Source: Prostheceraeus crozeri (lineage: Eukaryota > Platyhelminthes > Polycladida > Euryleptidae). Taken from it: DNA of 64,000 nucleotides. Where the stretch lies: NCBI GenBank assembly GCA_907163375.1, contig CAJQUW010007735.1, forward strand, positions 47,501-111,500, read 5' to 3'. The position numbers were made by a program, and so were the translations under genes. Below are positions 28,442-39,672 of this stretch, in pieces. The notes under the pieces are model-generated. The model was not told the origin of the DNA. It saw only the letters and a program-made list of their open reading frames with translations, and made no database searches. Position 1 is the first letter of the stretch. Every line of letters begins with the position of its first letter.

Positions 28442-30588
28442 CGCCTGGAACGCTTCAAGCAGCCACGGTAAACAATCACGCTTTCCTTGACGCTTCCTTT
28501 CATCCGACCGAGCAAACTTTCGACATTCTGTCCTTACCTGCCTCCTTTGTCCCCACTCCGCGCTCTACTTCGCATGACAAGATCCTGGACCTCATCAAAA
28601 ATTTCGTAAGAAAATTGCAATGGAATGCCGCTCTTCCTCTCACCAACTTCCCATTCCAACGCCTGGGTCCTTTCCCTTCCGAACGCTGGCCTCCAAGAGC
28701 AATGGTGCCCAATCACATCCTTCGAATTTCTAGTCAGATACTCACGGCAACCAGAAATTACCTACGTCGTGACCACGAGTGTTTCAGCTCGCCAAATCTT
28801 ACTCCTACTCAATCACAGGAACTCTCACGCTTGCGTACTTCTACAACCACCACTATCAAGCCTTCAGACAAGGGCGGAAAATGGGTACTCATGCCGACTG
28901 AAGCTTACTGTGCTGAAGCTTTCAGACAACTTCACAACGCAAACTTCTACGAACCTCTGCCAAGTATACAATCTTCAACCAATCAAATTACTAGCAAACT
29001 ACGTCAACTGATCCGCCACCTCCACTCCTCCAAATTCATCACCACCAGAGAACAAGAAGTCTTATTGACGCCTCCCGACCACCGTCCAAGAAGATTTTAC
29101 CTCCTTCCGAAACTCCACAAAGAATCCTGGCCCTCAGCCGTAACTCCCCCTGGCAGACCCATCGTCACCGACATCCGTTCAATTTCACGCCGTTGCAGTG
29201 ACCTGATCAACTTCTTCCTCCTGCCTTTATGCTCTCTCCAAGCAAGTTACGTCAGGGACTCCGGCCACCTCCTCGCCATATTGAGAAGTTTTATCTGTGG
29301 CCCAGACGATATCCTTTTCTCAATGGACGTCACATCCCTCTACACCAACATCCCAATTGAAGAAGGCATCCAATCGGTCAGCGAAGCATTCCTACGCCAC
29401 CCTGATCCATGCCGCCCAGACCTTACCCTCATCTCTCTCCTCAAAACTACCCTAAATTCAAATGTCTTCATTTTCCAAGACTCCTGCTGGAGACAGAAGC
29501 GAGGTGTCGCCATGGGTAACCCGTTTGGCGGAGCTTTTGCCAACATCTTTATGGCAAAATGGGAAACATCAGCCCTCAATGACTATCCACTCAAGCCATC
29601 ACTTTGGAGGCGCTACCAAGATGATATCTTCGGCATCTGGCCCCACGGCAGGCAGGGTCTCATCGACTTTCATAACTTTCTCAACCGACGCCATCCTAAC
29701 ATCGATTTATCCCTCGACTTCGGACACTCCGTCAACTTTCTCGACCTCAGCATCCACATCTCAAATTCCAAACTCGAATTTACTCTGTTCACCAAAGACA
29801 CGGATACACACCTCATCCTACCTCGTTCCTCTTCTCACCCTCCCCACACCTTCAGGGGAGTTTTATACAGCGAAATCCTGCGATTCGCCACCCACAACTC
29901 CAGTAGAGAGGCATTCAACTCATCTCTCAACTCGATCTCCAAAGTCTGGCAGTCACAAGGCCACACCAGAACTATGATTCGCTCCGCAAAATCCAAAGTC
30001 ATCTCTTTCCTCAATTTCCACTCAGTTTGGGCCCCGGGCATGGTGCCCTGTGACTCAACCTCGTGCTCAACTTGCCCGTTCGCCACCTTCTCTGACTTCT
30101 TCAAATCGCCTCACTCAGCTAATTGCTTTCCAATCAATTGTCGCTACTCCTGTCAAAGCCAAGGTGTAATTTACCTAATTTCCTGCCTCAACTGCGGCGC
30201 TTCCTATGTCGGAGAAACCGGCAGAAGCCTAAGTGCACGGATCAGCGATCACATGTACGCAATACACAACAATCCCTCCTCGTCCTCCGTCGCCAACCAC
30301 TTCTCCAGAATTTGCCAGCCCTCCAACTTCACCTTCACTGCGATCGACTCCAGTCTCAATCCCCAACGCAGGAAGCTGAAAGAATCCCGTTGGATTACAA
30401 TCCTTAAAACCAAGCAACCCAACGGACTAAATACAATAACTTCTTTTCTCCCCAAAACCACAAATTTAATTCTCCCTTATACAAAGTGTACCTCTAACCT
30501 CATCAATGTCATTCGTGAGCTCTGTGGAACCATTCCTATTCGCCCTTCTTATACCCGTGACAGTAACCTACATGACATTTTCAATTAA
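28435..30588 (+). CDS. PLE-C reverse transcriptase with C-terminal GIY-YIG endonuclease
   Basis: The Penelope-type replicase. The frame is open from the slippery site to 30588 (717 codons plus stop) and probably made as an ORF1-RT fusion; no ATG lies near its start. Motifs, counted from codon 28615: DKGGKWV near 84, LPKLHK near 167, GRPIVTDIRS, MDVTSLYTNIP (motif A, about 237), GVAMGNPFGGA (motif B), YQDD (motif C, about 333) and NFLDLSIHIS. A Cys-rich segment then leads into the GIY-YIG-like nuclease: VIYLISCLNC, SYVGETGRSLSARISDH (about 517-550), and a downstream ESRWITILKT with the expected acidic residue. The Cys pairs before and inside the nuclease are typical of PLEs. The frame is intact, so the copy may be competent. 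Confidence 0.9.
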   Translation, partial: SLTPGTLQAATVNNHAFLDASFHPTEQTFDILSLPASFVPTPRSTSHDKILDLIKNFVRKLQWNAALPLTNFPFQRLGPFPSERWPPRAMVPNHILRISSQILTATRNYLRRDHECFSSPNLTPTQSQELSRLRTSTTTTIKPSDKGGKWVLMPTEAYCAEAFRQLHNANFYEPLPSIQSSTNQITSKLRQLIRHLHSSKFITTREQEVLLTPPDHRPRRFYLLPKLHKESWPSAVTPPGRPIVTDIRSISRRCSDLINFFLLPLCSLQASYVRDSGHLLAILRSFICGPDDILFSMDVTSLYTNIPIEEGIQSVSEAFLRHPDPCRPDLTLISLLKTTLNSNVFIFQDSCWRQKRGVAMGNPFGGAFANIFMAKWETSALNDYPLKPSLWRRYQDDIFGIWPHGRQGLIDFHNFLNRRHPNIDLSLDFGHSVNFLDLSIHISNSKLEFTLFTKDTDTHLILPRSSSHPPHTFRGVLYSEILRFATHNSSREAFNSSLNSISKVWQSQGHTRTMIRSAKSKVISFLNFHSVWAPGMVPCDSTSCSTCPFATFSDFFKSPHSANCFPINCRYSCQSQGVIYLISCLNCGASYVGETGRSLSARISDHMYAIHNNPSSSSVANHFSRICQPSNFTFTAIDSSLNPQRRKLKESRWITILKTKQPNGLNTITSFLPKTTNLILPYTKCTSNLINVIRELCGTIPIRPSYTRDSNLHDIFN

Positions 30589-30762
30589 CGTCCTCTCTAA
30601 AATCTTCCGTCAATTTCCTCTTTCTTTCCTCATCTTCTTCTCCTTCCACTCTCCTTCCCTATCTTCCTTCTAGGTCTGCCGATTTCTTCTCTCACAACAT
30701 AATTTTCCTTTTGTAATTAATTTTCAATTTATTTCACGCATTCCTATTCCAAACAAAATCTT

Positions 30763-31033
30763 GGTCCTTTTGTAAAGTAATCTTCAATTTATTTTCACAC
30801 TTCCCATTTCAATAATTGTTTAATGAGCCGCTTCTCCTAGCCTCTTGAATTTTGGTCCTTTTGTAAATAATCTTCAATTTATTTTTACGCATTCCTATGT
30901 CAATAATTGCTTAATGAGCCGCTTCTCCTAGCCTCTTGAATCTTGGTCCTTTTGTAAGTAATCTTCAATTTATTTTTACGCATTCCTATTTCAATAATTG
31001 TTTAATGAGCCGCTTCTCCTAGCCTCTTGACTT
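30763..31033 (+). repeat. 91-bp minisatellite in the PLE-C copy 2 3' region
   Basis: Same three-copy array as at 26350-26620, offset by 4413 bp, opening GGTCCTTTTGTAA in each repeat. Confidence 0.88.
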
Positions 31034-31282
31034 CACGTCTTCTTCTTTGAGTTTGTTTACTAAATCTCTTGACGACTCTGTTTTCTTAACTCGTTCACGC
31101 CTTTTGTTCAGCGTTTCCTTTCATCTGCCCCTCAAAAACTTAGCTCCACACTCAATTCCTGCTCAACTCCACTTCTCATTGTATTCAACGCCCAGTGCTA
31201 TTGTCAATTTCTCCTATTGTCCAATTAGTCTCCCACCCTTACTTATGTGAATTTTTCTTTGCATTAACATCATTTTTGTATC

Positions 31283-31319
31283 TTGAGCTGATGAAGCATT
31301 ACGCGAAACCGGTCCTCAA
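31283..31319 (+). ncRNA. Hammerhead-ribozyme-like motif, PLE-C copy 2
   Basis: Identical to the motif at 26870-26906: TTGAG stem I, CTGATGA core, GAAA, self-complementary ACCGGT, cleavage-site C and CTCAA. Having one motif per pseudo-LTR brackets the full-length element, so an RNA starting upstream could be cut at both ends to unit length. Confidence 0.6.
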
Positions 31320-31414
31320 TTACATTTACTCCATCAAACTGCTGCTGAATTTTTGATTTTTGATTTTGAAAGGACGTCAGAGCGAGCGACTCAGGCTCTT
31401 GCCTCTCACTCTCC

Positions 31415-33373
<1,959 letters not shown>

Positions 33374-34161
33374 CTCAGAACTCAGAACTCAGAGCTCAGA
33401 ACTCAGAAAGTTTATTGACCAAATTTTGGTACAAACAGACAAAGTTTTGTGGTGATGATAATTACTGTAACATAAAAAGAGATGAGATTTACAAAAAAAT
33501 TAAGTGGATGAATGAAGGAATGCGGCAACCACAACCAGGAATGATGTCTGATTCACGATGAAGAATGATATATATGAAGCACTTCAACGGATGTTGCGTT
33601 AGAATGAGTCTGAAAAGTTTCTGATGCACAATTAGAAATTCACATTATGATATTATTAATGATATTATTTACAAAAATATGAGTACGATGACATTGAGGC
33701 ATGAGCATGAAATGATGACAACAAAATTACGATAGCGAGAATGGTTATGATACATTTACAAAGGCATGAATTTCTCTCATCGCATGTTGAGCATAATCAT
33801 TATAGTATGCATGAGTAAATGAGCAGGAAGGATTGTCATAAACGAATGAGGTGAGGAGGGAAATATATTTCAAAAGGATGATATTCATAGCAATTGTAAT
33901 GATAAATACATGTTAATTTAAGAATTAGTAAATGTTATTAATGTCTTATTTACCAATCACACTTCATCACAGCAGATTATTAACCCTATTATTAAATCGG
34001 AGGTTCGGTTTATTAAAATCAAAAATTTTGTAAGTACAAGTAGTAGAACGTGATGTGTTCCAAGAGTCAAGAATGTAATATAGCATTCCTCTGGCGAAGC
34101 AAGAGAAACCCATGGGACAGATCACGTTCAAGAACAGAAATTCAGATGAATAATTTTACAT

Positions 34162-34257
34162 ACCTGGAATGATATGACAAAAGTTTGGTTAGTCAAATAT
34201 GGAGCACGAGCGGTTGAAGTTTCCGACCTCCGATATGAAGGAATGCTTGCAGAGTGA
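34162..34257 (-). promoter_or_regulatory. 3'-located initiator/DPE, exon-1 copy and splice donor (LINE-A)
   Basis: On the minus strand TCACTCT (34251-34257) matches an initiator and GGTCG lies at +28 to +32, a DPE match. The 85-nt segment 34164-34248 is identical to the leader 39259-39343. Here it ends ATTCCAG followed by GTATGT. A GACTAAC branch-point-like element sits about 26 nt before the AG. Transcription from here would run out of LINE-A through the GA tract toward the units, the PLE-C antisense strand and LINE-B. Confidence 0.65.
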
Positions 34258-34809
34258 GACAATTGTTGCATCGTCTATCAGTATCAGTAAACATTAATCA
34301 CTCGGCACTGTTTCTTATGTCCAAGGTTATGTGGATCGATCATTAATTATTCATTTTATTGTTTCATAGATATTGTAGTCAGTATTTGCTAAAAATCGTA
34401 ATGGAATGGGCGTGATAATACATTTATTAAACAAGCAGGTTGGCATGTCAAAGTAACTGTCCATTGTTTCTTATATATGTATGGTGCGTTATCGATGAAT
34501 TCATTAATGGCATGCGTCTGTCCAACCTTTTTTGTGTTCAAAGTTGCATAGAAATCGAATGTAGTTGATCAATATCACAGGTTGCGTGCATTGATGAATT
34601 TGTAAGACAGATGGAAATCCAAATGTTAACGGAATCTATTGTTTCTCAAATACATGTGATTTCGTAAGTTTATGTAATTATCATCATCACACATCTGTCA
34701 ACTTTTCAGGGCTTCATAGAAATCGTATCATAAGCAGTTGATCAACTCAATGGAGCGGTCATGATAATAAAACTGAAAACTGGACAGATTGATATAGTAG
34801 ATGTTATCA

Positions 34810-37800
34810 TTATCGATTGTTCCTTATGTGCATTGCTTTGGCAATGAATTCATCGATGGCACATGCCTGTCTTGCCTTTAGCGTATTCATATTTTCATAG
34901 AAATCCGACCGATCACAATTACTTAGGAATGGAACCAATGCAAGTCGTTCAGTCATATATCGTGGACAAATTGACATGAAATGAAAAATGTCTTCTATTT
35001 CATTCTTATCACAGAATTTGCAAATGAAATCGTTATGAGTACTTCGGTTTTGATATGTGCCAGTTTCTGCTGCAAGAGTGTGATTACCAGTTCGAAGTTT
35101 CAGGATATTTTCAATCTTGATTTTATTGCTAACTAGATGCAAATATTGCTTCGTCTCACATTGAAATCTACATAGTTCTAAATATCTTATTCCTTTGCTG
35201 CTATTTCTTGCACTGTTAATCCAGTCTTTCCTGAAATATTCAAATAAAACGGTGTTGATAACAGTTTTTGGCTTTTTATCATTATAATCAAAGTTTTGTA
35301 GCTGTTGCAATTGAGTCTTTTCCATCAGTTTAACTATCCTGTCACACCATGTATTGCGGAATAATTTCAAATTTAAGTTGGCATTTATAGCCTTAAAAAT
35401 TCGTGTAATCAGCCTATGATTATTTTCATCTTCCTTTAACTTCATGTAATAATTAAAAGCTGATTTATAGTAATGGAATTCCAAGGGTTTTATACCGAAT
35501 TCACCGATTATGCAATAGTTTGGTGTCGTGATTCTTAAATGGTGAAATTTTTTATAGAATTGCATAATAATTTTATTCGGATCATTCAAATTTCTATCAA
35601 AATATAATTCACCACCATATTTCATTTTCGATAGTGTCAACATTTCAAATGTTTCATTTAATATCTTCGCGTCAACAGTTACAAATTCTTTCAGAGTTTT
35701 GGCAGTTATGTATGATGATAGTTTTCCTTTCTTAGTGACTTCTTCAATTTGCTTTCTATCGCTTTTTGCGATCCAAACACCTAAGTATTTATATTCTTCT
35801 ACTACTTGAATCGGTGTTATAGCATCATTATCTTTCAGTAATAACTCCCTAAAAATGTTTGTTTCATTGTATATCATAATTTTAGTTTTTTCATAGTTTA
35901 TGTTCAGACCGTTTTCATTACAGAATTTTCTCATGTATTCCAGTTGTCTGATCAATCCATGTTGGGATTTGCTCAATAATACCAGATCATCAGCATATAC
36001 TAGTGATGCTAATTTAATATCAATTATTTCAACTGGATCAATGTTCTTCATATTTGCGTCAAATTTACAAAGCAAATCATTGATATAAAGACAAAATAAT
36101 ATTGGTGATAAACTGTCTCCCTGTGGAATTCCATTATTTAATCTAAATTCTCCACTTTCTTTTCCATCAAATAATATTTTGTATTTTTTATTATTTATTA
36201 TATTTTCCATTAAGGACAAATAGTCGCCTTTCGGTATAATAGCTCTTAATTTGTTGATTAAATGAAATTTAGGAATTGAATCAAAAGCCTTTGAAAGATC
36301 AATGAAACATATGTAAAGGGGCTGTCTGTCATTTTTATGAATTTGAATAATTTCTCGGATCATCCAGATATTATCTATGGTTGAGTGTTCTCTTCGGAAC
36401 CCAGTTTGAGATTCATGAAGTAATCCGTATTTATCTATCCAAGTATGTAGTCTATCGTTCAGTATCTTCGTTAGAATCTTCTCAATACATGATGATAAAT
36501 TTAAGCATCGATATGAGTTCACATCATTTTTGTCTCCTTTCTTAAAGATAGGAGTTGTCCAGCTTAATTCCCATGGAGTGGTTTTATCATGCAAGATGTT
36601 GTTGAAAAGTACTTCAAGCACCTTTATTTGATTTGGATTGTTCTTAAACATTTCATATATTATTTTGTCTGGGCCACTGGATTTAGAATTTTTTGTTAAT
36701 TTAACTGCTCTTTCAATTTCCATTAAAGTGATTTTTTTATTTAGAGAGCTATCTTCGATTTTTGTGCATAGATGAGGATTAATTTCATTTTGATTGACTT
36801 TTGATTGCATAAATTGTTGATTTCTATCTTCAAGATAGTCTCTAAAATTTTCTGCGGTTAATTTACTTTTGACTTTTTTACTTTTCTTAGGTCTACTTTT
36901 ATTCAACAGTTCCCAATATTTTTCCGAGTCATTGTTTGTTTTCGCATTTTGAAGTTCAGATAATTTCAACTTTTGCAAATTTCGTTTCTCTGATTTTAAG
37001 TTTTTGTTGTACTGTTTCTTTTTTCGTAGCAGAGCATGTAGATTTTCCTCTGTTGAATTTTGTTTATAAGTTTCGATAGCAGCATTGTAAGTTTTACGAA
37101 GATTTCTTGTATCTTTAGAATATGTTATTTGTCTATTCGGTTCTGCTTTGATACATATTTCTTTACATGCGCTAATCAGATAATTATATATTTCTATTGA
37201 ATTTGGTTTTTTTTCATTTATCTTTTTGATTAGTGTTGCACTTTTTGCTATTAGAGCTTCATTAAATTTACTTGAATCATGATTTGTGATCATTTTAAAT
37301 GGTTTAATTGCTTGATTGATATTATACCTATGTCTGACTGAATTAGTCCTCATCGATGTTTTTGTTTCTATATCAAATTTTATCTGCAAAGGTCTGTGAT
37401 CCGTAAATAGTTTAGGTTCTAAAATTTCAAAGGCCTTTAATTTTTTTATCATAGATTCTGATATGATCAAATAGTCGATGACGGACTTATAGTTCTTCTC
37501 CTTTTGAATTCTACAGAAAGTATGTTTTCCGGTATCATATCTACCGTTTGCTATAACAAGACAATTTTCATTGCAGAACTCTATCATTTCTCTGCCTTGT
37601 TTATTTATTATTAAATCTTCAGATTTTCTGGTGGGGAGATTCATATGTTCGTTGTCATTTAATTTACCGATTCTGCTATTGAGATCTCCCAACATGATGA
37701 CGTTCTTCATCTGGAATGTCTTTATATATTCCTTTATTTTATTTAAGAAATTTTTGTCAGCGTATTTTGACTCTCTGCTTTCTCGGTAGCAAAGGATAAG

Positions 37801-38205
37801 AAATATTTCTTTCAATTCTTTCCATTCACTATTTAACATCTTTATAATTATCAGGTCTCCATTTTCAGCAACCAATTTTTCTATATTTAGTCTGTTTTGC
37901 TCATTTCTATAATACAAGCTCACTCCTTTAATTTGTCTTCCAAAATTATTCTTATTTTTACAGAAGGTTTCTATAACATGAAAATTATTTATCGCTAAAT
38001 TTAGAGATGCATTTTCATTTAAGTGAGTCTCAGTAAAACAGACGATATCAGTGTCTTGTATATCTTTGATCATATCAGAGTCATGAAGCTTATTAACATT
38101 TAATCCGTTGATGTTAGTATAATAAATTTTTAATGTCTTGCTGCTCTTACCACAATTTTCTCCTATCTTAGGCGCCTCCTCTCCTCGTTCGTCTATGTTA
38201 AACAA
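34810..38205 (-). CDS. LINE-A ORF2: APE endonuclease-reverse transcriptase, intact
   Basis: The replicase for target-primed reverse transcription: 1131 codons from a TTG at 38205 to TAA at 34810. No ATG is present near the start. The APE-like endonuclease spans about residues 25-275: TNINGLN near 30, TETHL at 58-62, GDLNSR at 173-178, IDY near 244 and TDHRPL at 268-273. A basic coiled-coil-like linker covers about 360-445. The reverse transcriptase has SSGPDKI near 510, FIDLSKAFDS near 634-643, PQGDSLSP near 694-701 and YADD at 737-740. A CX2C...H...C finger lies near 1060-1085. It overlaps ORF1 by 8 nt in the +1 frame, so it must start by recoding or reinitiation. The endonuclease presumably cuts (GA)n/(CT)n. 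Confidence 0.95.
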   Translation of the reverse strand: MFNIDERGEEAPKIGENCGKSSKTLKIYYTNINGLNVNKLHDSDMIKDIQDTDIVCFTETHLNENASLNLAINNFHVIETFCKNKNNFGRQIKGVSLYYRNEQNRLNIEKLVAENGDLIIIKMLNSEWKELKEIFLILCYRESRESKYADKNFLNKIKEYIKTFQMKNVIMLGDLNSRIGKLNDNEHMNLPTRKSEDLIINKQGREMIEFCNENCLVIANGRYDTGKHTFCRIQKEKNYKSVIDYLIISESMIKKLKAFEILEPKLFTDHRPLQIKFDIETKTSMRTNSVRHRYNINQAIKPFKMITNHDSSKFNEALIAKSATLIKKINEKKPNSIEIYNYLISACKEICIKAEPNRQITYSKDTRNLRKTYNAAIETYKQNSTEENLHALLRKKKQYNKNLKSEKRNLQKLKLSELQNAKTNNDSEKYWELLNKSRPKKSKKVKSKLTAENFRDYLEDRNQQFMQSKVNQNEINPHLCTKIEDSSLNKKITLMEIERAVKLTKNSKSSGPDKIIYEMFKNNPNQIKVLEVLFNNILHDKTTPWELSWTTPIFKKGDKNDVNSYRCLNLSSCIEKILTKILNDRLHTWIDKYGLLHESQTGFRREHSTIDNIWMIREIIQIHKNDRQPLYICFIDLSKAFDSIPKFHLINKLRAIIPKGDYLSLMENIINNKKYKILFDGKESGEFRLNNGIPQGDSLSPILFCLYINDLLCKFDANMKNIDPVEIIDIKLASLVYADDLVLLSKSQHGLIRQLEYMRKFCNENGLNINYEKTKIMIYNETNIFRELLLKDNDAITPIQVVEEYKYLGVWIAKSDRKQIEEVTKKGKLSSYITAKTLKEFVTVDAKILNETFEMLTLSKMKYGGELYFDRNLNDPNKIIMQFYKKFHHLRITTPNYCIIGEFGIKPLEFHYYKSAFNYYMKLKEDENNHRLITRIFKAINANLNLKLFRNTWCDRIVKLMEKTQLQQLQNFDYNDKKPKTVINTVLFEYFRKDWINSARNSSKGIRYLELCRFQCETKQYLHLVSNKIKIENILKLRTGNHTLAAETGTYQNRSTHNDFICKFCDKNEIEDIFHFMSICPRYMTERLALVPFLSNCDRSDFYENMNTLKARQACAIDEFIAKAMHIRNNR

Positions 38206-39250
38206 AAGGTTGCATTGACGAATGCATGTTATAGTTCGGATAGAGGTTACCTGGCTGAGTTGCAGGATGATTGTTCACAATTGGGAAATGATGTTGTTGA
38301 AAAGGTTGTTGATATGGCTGTGGACGCTGATGCTGCTGCGAGTATTGGTAATATGTCGGATGCTGCGGATAGGTTGGATGTTGAGGTCCGCGGAAATTGC
38401 CCCTGTTATTCCTGGTCCATCTTCCGGATTGTCTGGAGCTATAACAGTTTCGAGCGATGTGCCCGATTCGTCCGCAGGAATAGCACTTCGGTGGTGGTCT
38501 TCTCTGTTGTCTGTAATGATTGCGGGGGATTGCTTGCCTATAATGCTGGTGAGGAGGATGCTGGATCGGCTGTGGAATCTGATTGTAGGGTTTGCTATCC
38601 ACCGTTATCCTTATATCGTCGATCAGATGTTTTATTACCGTCAGTTCACTTCTTGTATCTTCTTTTTGCTTTCGTAGTAATGTGAGTACTTCGTTGTTGC
38701 TGCTATCCGTATTCTGTTGCTCTGAGCCTTGATCTTTTCTCGATCTCTCCTTTTCTTCAAATTCAGCTAGCTGTGTCTCGTACATATTTAATGAGAGGAT
38801 CATAGTTTCATTTTTTCTGCTCAATTGCAATACTTCTTCTTCCAATTTGTTTTTCTCCTCCAGGGCTCTGTCGAGGTTTTGAACCAGCTCAATCATTTCG
38901 TTTTGCTTCACCTGCAAGCGTTTCTTGTACTCGCTGAGAAGAGTAGAATTGCCATCATAGCTATTCATTTGATCCTTTACTATGGCAAATTCTTGAGGAT
39001 GTATCTTCTCAATGCATTTTGAGCATGCAAATTTTCTATGATATAGGTTTTCTTTGTAATACTTCACAATTTCAAACGGTGGGAGGTCAGTGCAACTAAA
39101 GTGCCAAAGTGTGTTGCACTTTTTGCATTCAAGAGAGCTGTCTGTTGGGACTACTTTCTCGCATTTCTCACACAAAATTTCAAGCTTTGCAAATTGGGAT
39201 GAAGGAGATGTTGGTTGATCAGTTATCGGGGTTGTTGGTGCCGCACTCAT
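38198..39250 (-). CDS. LINE-A ORF1: PHD-finger/coiled-coil/CCHC protein, intact
   Basis: A 350-residue protein starting at ATG 39250, eight bases after the leader junction. A PHD-type zinc finger lies at about residues 28-80 (CEKC, CKKC, WHFSC, CSKC). A Glu/Lys-rich coiled coil follows at about 95-180, then Gln/Pro/Tyr-rich sequence and a CCHC knuckle (CYSCGRIGHIARNC) near 255-268. It aligns along its length with LINE-B ORF1. PHD fingers bind histone tails in many proteins, so a role in chromatin targeting is possible but only inferred. It is presumed to bind element RNA with ORF2 protein. Its stop lies inside the ORF2 start region. Confidence 0.93.
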   Translation of the reverse strand: MSAAPTTPITDQPTSPSSQFAKLEILCEKCEKVVPTDSSLECKKCNTLWHFSCTDLPPFEIVKYYKENLYHRKFACSKCIEKIHPQEFAIVKDQMNSYDGNSTLLSEYKKRLQVKQNEMIELVQNLDRALEEKNKLEEEVLQLSRKNETMILSLNMYETQLAEFEEKERSRKDQGSEQQNTDSSNNEVLTLLRKQKEDTRSELTVIKHLIDDIRITVDSKPYNQIPQPIQHPPHQHYRQAIPRNHYRQQRRPPPKCYSCGRIGHIARNCYSSRQSGRWTRNNRGNFRGPQHPTYPQHPTYYQYSQQHQRPQPYQQPFQQHHFPIVNNHPATQPGNLYPNYNMHSSMQPFV

Positions 39251-39258
39251 GATGGTAT

Positions 39259-39343
39259 CTGGAATGATATGACAAAAGTTTGGTTAGTCAAATATGGAGC
39301 ACGAGCGGTTGAAGTTTCCGACCTCCGATATGAAGGAATGCTT
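39259..39343 (-). other. LINE-A 5' leader, duplicate of the 3' exon copy
   Basis: These 85 nt are identical to 34164-34248. The segment starts about +8 from the predicted initiator of the 3' copy, so the initiator itself is missing here while the DPE is kept. It is fused directly to ATACCATC-ATG of ORF1, where the 3' copy has the donor GTATGT. Its end (GACTAAC, pyrimidines, CCAG) is acceptor-like. Confidence 0.75.
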
Positions 39344-39639
39344 ACAAAACATAATCCTTCTATCACCTTATTGACTGATTACTTATTGCAGTTGCAATCA
39401 CGAAAATTTGTGAATATGTTTTAATTTATCTTGATTGAGCCATTTTCACAAAAAATATATTTCTCAAGATGCCGATTTTCAAATATATATATATTTAATG
39501 TTTTAAGTTGCAAAACGATGAATAATTCAAAAACAATTATATATATTTGTATGTATTGAAATGCATGATTTGATGTAAGCCTACGTATGCATGTAGTACA
39601 TTTTGAGGATGACATTAACAAGTAGCCAATTTCAACTTG

Positions 39640-39672
39640 GCATAACTTATAATTTGCAATTATAAGTTATGC
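39640..39672. repeat. Perfect 15-bp inverted repeat with 3-nt loop
   Basis: GCATAACTTATAATT (39640-39654), loop TGC, and its exact reverse complement (39658-39672). It could form a hairpin or cruciform, or be the core of a small palindromic mobile element. I saw no flanking duplication. Confidence 0.85.

Noticed and set aside
34164..39343. The 85-nt duplications as long terminal repeats of an LTR element
   Set aside because: The 3' copy is internal, about 0.8 kb from the end; the ORFs are LINE type with APE endonuclease; no primer-binding site, gag, protease or integrase.
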